From the NCBI GenBank assembly GCA_903877945.1, contig CAIRFY010000508.1:1-7734 (forward strand): DNA of 7,734 nucleotides, read 5' to 3'. This document shows, in pieces, positions 5,182 through 7,734 of the stretch. The position numbers and the translations under genes are program-made. Each line of letters begins with the position of its first letter. The first letter of the stretch is position 1. The notes under the pieces were generated by a model. That model did no database searches. It worked only from the letters and a program-made list of their open reading frames with translations, and was not told where the DNA came from. Source of the DNA: an uncultured Oscillochloris sp. (GTDB lineage Bacteria > Chloroflexota > Chloroflexia > Chloroflexales > Chloroflexaceae).

Positions 5182-6924
5182 ATGGCTTCCCAATCGCTCT
5201 ATCGTAAGTGGCGATCTCAAACCTTCGACGAGCTCATCGGCCAGGAGCACGTCGTTCAGACTCTGCGCAACGCGATTGTCGAGGGGCGCGTGGCCCACGC
5301 CTACCTCTTTACCGGCCCACGCGGCGTGGGGAAGACGAGCATGGCCCGCCTGCTGGCCAAGGCCGTCAACTGTATCGAACCCGACCCGGCGGCCCGACCC
5401 TGCGGGCACTGCCACGCGTGTACGTCGATTGCGGAGGGCCGCGCCGTCGATGTGATCGAGATGGACGCCGCCTCACATACCTCGGTGGACGACGCCCGCG
5501 AGCTTATTGAGCGGGTGCAGTTTCGGCCTGCCGAGATGCGCTTCAAGGTCTATGTGATCGACGAGACGCATATGCTCTCGACGGCGGCGTTTAACGCGCT
5601 GCTGAAGACCTTGGAGGAGCCGCCGGATCACGCAATCTTTATTCTTGCGACCACCGAGGCGCATAAGGTTCCGGCCACGATCCTCTCGCGCTGTCAGCGC
5701 TTCACCTTCACCCGCCACAGCGTGGCCGCCACCAGCGCCCACCTGCGCCAGATCGCGGCGTCCGAGAACCTGAATCTCGACATCGGCGCGCCCGAGGCAA
5801 TCGCCCGCGCCGCAACTGGCAGCATGCGCGATGCGCTGGGTGTCCTTGAGCAGTTGGCATCCTTCGGCCAGGGTAGCATCACGCTTGAACAAGTACACAG
5901 CCTGTTAGGGATGACCGCCGCCGCCGAGGTGGACGCGCTGATCGAGGCGCTGCTCGATGATAATGTGTGTACTGCCTTGCGTGCGGTGAACGGCGTGGCC
6001 GACCAGGGTGCTGACATCCGCCAGTTCACCCGCGACCTGGTGGAACGCCTGCGCGCACTGATGCTCCTCCGCGCCACGAGCGACCCCAGTTTGCTGGATG
6101 TGGGCGAGGACGAGCTGCGTATGCTGGAGGGCTGGGCGCAGCGCGCCGATACGGTCGCTCTGGTGGCGTGGATCAAGCTTTTCAGTGGGCTCGATTTCCA
6201 ACTCCGCACCACGCCCTACGGCCACCTGCCCCTAGAACTGACGGTGGTTGAGGCGCTCGTGGGGCCAGCAACCAGGGAGCAGGGAACGGGGAACGGGGGG
6301 CAGACAACAGGGAGCCGACGGACGACGGCGGTGCCTGCCGCACCCACGCGAACTGCGCCGCCTGTGCGGGCCGCGCCTACGCTCGTGCGGGACGAACCCA
6401 CGCCCTTGATCATTGTGCCCGAGGTTTCGCCGGCGCTGGTGGCACCGCCCGCGCCTGAGGCTCCTGCGCCCGAGGCTCCTGCCGCACCGGAAGATGCGTC
6501 GACCTCCCATGCGCCGACCGTCGATCAGGAGGCGTTTATCGCTGCCAACGCCGACTTCACCGTGCTGGAGCGCATTGAGTCCCTGTGGGATGACATCAAG
6601 CGTGACGTGCGCCCGCGTAGCCCGATGCTCCAGGCGCTGCTCAAGGACGTGCGCCCAGTCGATGTTGAGGGCAACACAATTGTACTACTTGCCTCTTCGG
6701 GCTTCCATAAGTCGAACCTGGAGAAGCCGCAGAACATCAAGATTGTTGAGGATGTGATCAACAAACTGCTCGGCGAGGTGTTTGCTCTCCGCTGCACGAG
6801 CGAGTCGAAGAGCGAGACCCGCGACCTGCGCGGGCAGATCCGCGAGGCGCGCAAGGATGAACTGGTGCGCGCTGCGATGAATATTTTCGAGGCCCATATT
6901 GTCGATATTGAGCCTGAGGCATGA
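5182..6924 (+). CDS. dnaX: DNA polymerase III subunit tau (gamma/tau)
   Basis: The clamp-loader ATPase of the replisome, 580 residues. Domain I has Walker A GPRGVGKTS (45-53), the zinc-binding cysteines C64, C74, C77 and C80, the Walker B-type DETH (127-130, usually DEVH), sensor 1 with the SRC arginine finger (169-171), then sensor 2 GSMRDALG (213-220). The oligomerization domain III runs to about 360. A Pro/Ala-rich linker (about 361-445) precedes a tau-type C-terminal domain (about 446-580, with ESLWDDIKRDVRPRSPMLQALL), which in model bacteria contacts the polymerase alpha subunit and helicase. ATG 5182 is chosen because SLYRKWRSQTFDELIGQEHV is the family's N-terminus and AGAGG lies five bases upstream. 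An in-frame ATG at 5086 belongs to the neighbouring repeat element and precedes the promoter. The linker contains a 7-bp tandem array (6268-6316). No A-rich slippage heptamer is seen. ybaB follows, the usual order. Confidence 0.97.
   Translation: MASQSLYRKWRSQTFDELIGQEHVVQTLRNAIVEGRVAHAYLFTGPRGVGKTSMARLLAKAVNCIEPDPAARPCGHCHACTSIAEGRAVDVIEMDAASHTSVDDARELIERVQFRPAEMRFKVYVIDETHMLSTAAFNALLKTLEEPPDHAIFILATTEAHKVPATILSRCQRFTFTRHSVAATSAHLRQIAASENLNLDIGAPEAIARAATGSMRDALGVLEQLASFGQGSITLEQVHSLLGMTAAAEVDALIEALLDDNVCTALRAVNGVADQGADIRQFTRDLVERLRALMLLRATSDPSLLDVGEDELRMLEGWAQRADTVALVAWIKLFSGLDFQLRTTPYGHLPLELTVVEALVGPATREQGTGNGGQTTGSRRTTAVPAAPTRTAPPVRAAPTLVRDEPTPLIIVPEVSPALVAPPAPEAPAPEAPAAPEDASTSHAPTVDQEAFIAANADFTVLERIESLWDDIKRDVRPRSPMLQALLKDVRPVDVEGNTIVLLASSGFHKSNLEKPQNIKIVEDVINKLLGEVFALRCTSESKSETRDLRGQIREARKDELVRAAMNIFEAHIVDIEPEA
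6268..6316. repeat. Heptamer array inside dnaX (GGGAACG-type), 7 units
   Basis: Seven units in exact 7-bp register: GCAACCA, GGGAGCA, GGGAACG, GGGAACG, GGGGGCA, GACAACA, GGGAGCC. It encodes the glycine/threonine-rich start of the tau linker (REQGTGNGGQTTGSRR), right after domain III. It includes a G6 tract at 6295-6300. Gain or loss of one unit would shift the frame: loss leads to a TGA at 6407-6409, gain to a TGA at 6456-6458, either giving a gamma-like product of roughly 410-430 residues. Confidence 0.8.
6451..6480 (+). repeat. 15-bp tandem duplication in the dnaX linker
   Basis: Two 15-bp units, GCGCCTGAGGCTCCT and GCGCCCGAGGCTCCT, differ at one base and encode APEAP twice. This is an in-frame expansion in the Pro/Ala-rich linker. 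Confidence 0.75.
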
Positions 6925-6987
6925 TCTTGTCGAAGGCGAGGGCGTTGTGGTAAGCTTAGCAAACCTGATTACGATAAGGAGTGATCG

Positions 6988-7299
6988 ATGAACCCACGTC
7001 AGCTACAGCAAATGGCACAGCAGATGCAGCGCCAGATGCAGAAGATTCAAGAGGAGCTCGCCGTAACGACGATTGAGGGTAGCGCCGGCGGCGGGGCGAT
7101 CACGGTGAAGATGAACGGCCACCGCGAGCTCCAGGCGATCACGATCTCGCCCGAGGTGGTGGACGCTAGTGACGTGGAGATGCTCCAGGATCTCTTGCTG
7201 ATTGCGTTCAATGACGCCTCGAAGAAGGCTCAAGAACTGGCCGAGCAGCGGATGGGGCCGCTCACCGGCGGGATGAAGGGTATACCGGGGCTGTTTTAA
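6988..7299 (+). CDS. ybaB: YbaB/EbfC family nucleoid-associated protein
   Basis: A 103-residue DNA-binding protein (E. coli YbaB has 109) that works as a dimer with tweezer-like helices on the nucleoid. It has a Gln/Met-rich N-terminal helix (about 3-25, QLQQMAQQMQRQMQKIQEEL), a central beta sheet (AITVKMNGHRELQAITISPEVV, about 37-58), two C-terminal helices (about 62-90) containing NDASKKAQELAEQRMG, and the flexible Gly-rich tail GGMKGIPGLF. A good Shine-Dalgarno AAGGAG (6976-6981) sits six bases before ATG. It lies 63 bases after dnaX with no clear promoter or terminator between, so the two are probably cotranscribed. In many bacteria recR comes next, but here the TAA stop is directly followed by repeats for at least 435 bases. 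Confidence 0.95.
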   Translation: MNPRQLQQMAQQMQRQMQKIQEELAVTTIEGSAGGGAITVKMNGHRELQAITISPEVVDASDVEMLQDLLLIAFNDASKKAQELAEQRMGPLTGGMKGIPGLF

Positions 7300-7361
7300 T
7301 GCAAAATGCAAAATGCAAAATGCAAAATGCACGATGCACGATGCACGATGCACGATGCAAA
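7300..7361. repeat. Heptamer array, reverse orientation (4x TGCAAAA, 4x TGCACGA)
   Basis: Four TGCAAAA, four TGCACGA and a partial TGCAAAC follow in exact 7-bp register, starting at the first base after the ybaB stop codon. TGCAAAA is the reverse complement of TTTTGCA, the main unit of the array at 2-260. The clean switch from one unit type to the other suggests local expansion of a single mutated unit. Confidence 0.93.
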
Positions 7362-7390
7362 CGGCGAGGCTTTGTACCTAATAGCAATCC

Positions 7391-7526
7391 TAAGGCATGT
7401 TTCAAAATGGGCACATTCAGCTTTACAGTCTTGCGATGATGCGCCGAGGCGATGAGGCGATACGGAGCGCCTCACCGCGTCATCGTTTCGTCGCTGAATT
7501 GTCAATCTGGATTGAAACATGCCTAA
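7391..7526. mobile_element. MITE-like inverted-repeat element, copy B (130 bp, TAA-flanked)
   Basis: TAA (7391-7393) and TAA (7524-7526) flank a 130-bp segment with 12-bp perfect terminal inverted repeats, GGCATGTTTCAA (7394-7405) and TTGAAACATGCC (7512-7523). A second pair, ATTCAGC/GCTGAAT (7415-7421 and 7493-7499), and GATGAGGCG/CGCCTCACC motifs make the interior foldable. CTTTACAG lies 27 bases after the left TAA, as in copy A, with the same GCGATG-rich middle. There is no coding capacity. A 3-bp duplication would be compatible with some IS5-related transposases, which is only an inference. It may also act as the ybaB terminator. Confidence 0.82.
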
Positions 7527-7572
7527 GATATGGTTTCAGAGGGGCCGAGTTTACTTTACACTCTTGGCATAC
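7524..7572. mobile_element. Truncated third copy (left part) of the same inverted-repeat element
   Basis: Immediately after copy B, and sharing its right TAA, GATATGGTTTCAGA (7527-7540) matches the terminal repeat of copy A. CTTTACA again falls exactly 27 bases from the TAA (7554), followed by CTCTTGGCAT, close to CTTGCGAT of copy B. The resemblance stops where the C-rich tract begins at about 7576, so the right part is missing. Confidence 0.65.
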
Positions 7573-7575
7573 TTA

Positions 7576-7725
7576 CCCCCCCTAGCCCCCCCGCACGCGG
7601 GGGGGGACAACGCATTGGGTTCCCCCCGCACGCGGGGGGGGGCAACGCATTGGGTTACCCCCGCACGCGGGGGGGGACAACGCATTGGGTTCCCCCCGCA
7701 CGCGGGGGGGGACAACGCATTGGGT
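7576..7725. repeat. G/C-rich tandem array, four 35-bp hairpin units
   Basis: After a C7-TAG-C7 lead-in (7576-7592), four units of exactly 35 bp occur at 7586-7620, 7621-7655, 7656-7690 and 7691-7725; the GCACGCGG core falls at 7593, 7628, 7663 and 7698. Each has a C5-7 run, GCACGC, a G8-9 run and (A/G)CAACGCATTGGGT. The C-run and G-run pair as a hairpin around CACG. Copies differ at only a few bases, so the expansion is recent. The palindrome recalls a type I-E CRISPR repeat, but no spacers exist. The four G-runs on each strand could also form G-quadruplexes. The window ends nine bases later. No gene is present from 7300 to the end. Confidence 0.9.
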
Positions 7726-7734
7726 TCAGATCGG

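Noticed and set aside
5182..6924. A classical A-rich slippage site in dnaX (A AAA AAG type) for making gamma
   Set aside because: No run of A suited to slippage was found in the gene. The only candidate is the G6 tract in the heptamer array, reported separately.
7576..7725. CRISPR array, because the C-run/GCACGC/G-run palindrome resembles a type I-E repeat
   Set aside because: The period is 35 bp and the whole unit, including the part between palindromes, is nearly identical in all copies. There are no unique spacers and no cas gene in view.
1..7734. tRNA, rRNA or other structured RNA genes
   Set aside because: No stretch with tRNA arms or rRNA-like sequence was recognised outside the coding regions. 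The hairpins present are explained as terminators or repeats.

Overview
The window looks like chromosomal DNA of a high-GC bacterium, most likely a filamentous member of the Chloroflexota (Chloroflexus/Roseiflexus-like). This rests on protein character (an HflX, a MenC-type enolase, a DnaX with a Pro/Ala-rich linker, a PT-repeat exported protein) and on the dense mixture of short repeats between genes. The lineage is an inference from the sequence; no database comparison was possible.

Layout, left to right. Positions 2-260 are a perfectly phased 7-bp tandem array (37 units) that stops one base before the ATG of a family 2 glycosyltransferase (262-1323, +). That gene ends inside a G/C-rich palindromic repeat element (about 1295-1402). 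A promoter (1445-1474) with a small palindrome in its spacer, then a second kind of 7-bp repeat (1476-1506) and a strong Shine-Dalgarno, lead into the GTPase gene hflX (1519-2862, +), whose best start codon appears to be ATA. A perfect 13-bp hairpin separates hflX from an o-succinylbenzoate synthase/N-acylamino acid racemase-type enzyme, probably menC of menaquinone synthesis (2920-4029, +). A 20-bp perfect hairpin lies between menC and the convergent gene for a membrane-anchored, PT-rich extracytoplasmic protein (4074-4901, -). After a ~129-bp inverted-repeat element and a good sigma70-type promoter comes dnaX (5182-6924, +), encoding the clamp-loader tau subunit, followed by the nucleoid-associated protein gene ybaB (6988-7299, +). 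The last 435 bases hold no gene: they stack a reverse-oriented 7-bp array, a second complete and a third truncated copy of the 130-bp element, and four copies of a 35-bp G/C-rich hairpin unit.

The genes are housekeeping: HflX (ribosome rescue/splitting), DnaX and YbaB (replication and chromosome, a widely conserved pair), MenC (respiratory quinone), plus cell-envelope functions. They do not form one pathway. No defence system, integrase, transposase, CRISPR array, tRNA or rRNA was seen.

The unusual part is the repeat landscape. Four 7-bp-period arrays of at least three different sequences are present, one of them lying in frame inside dnaX at the tau/gamma boundary. Three copies of one small non-autonomous mobile element share exact internal spacing, and the two complete copies are flanked by TAA on both sides. 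Two genes (the glycosyltransferase and hflX) have boundaries reshaped by repeats.
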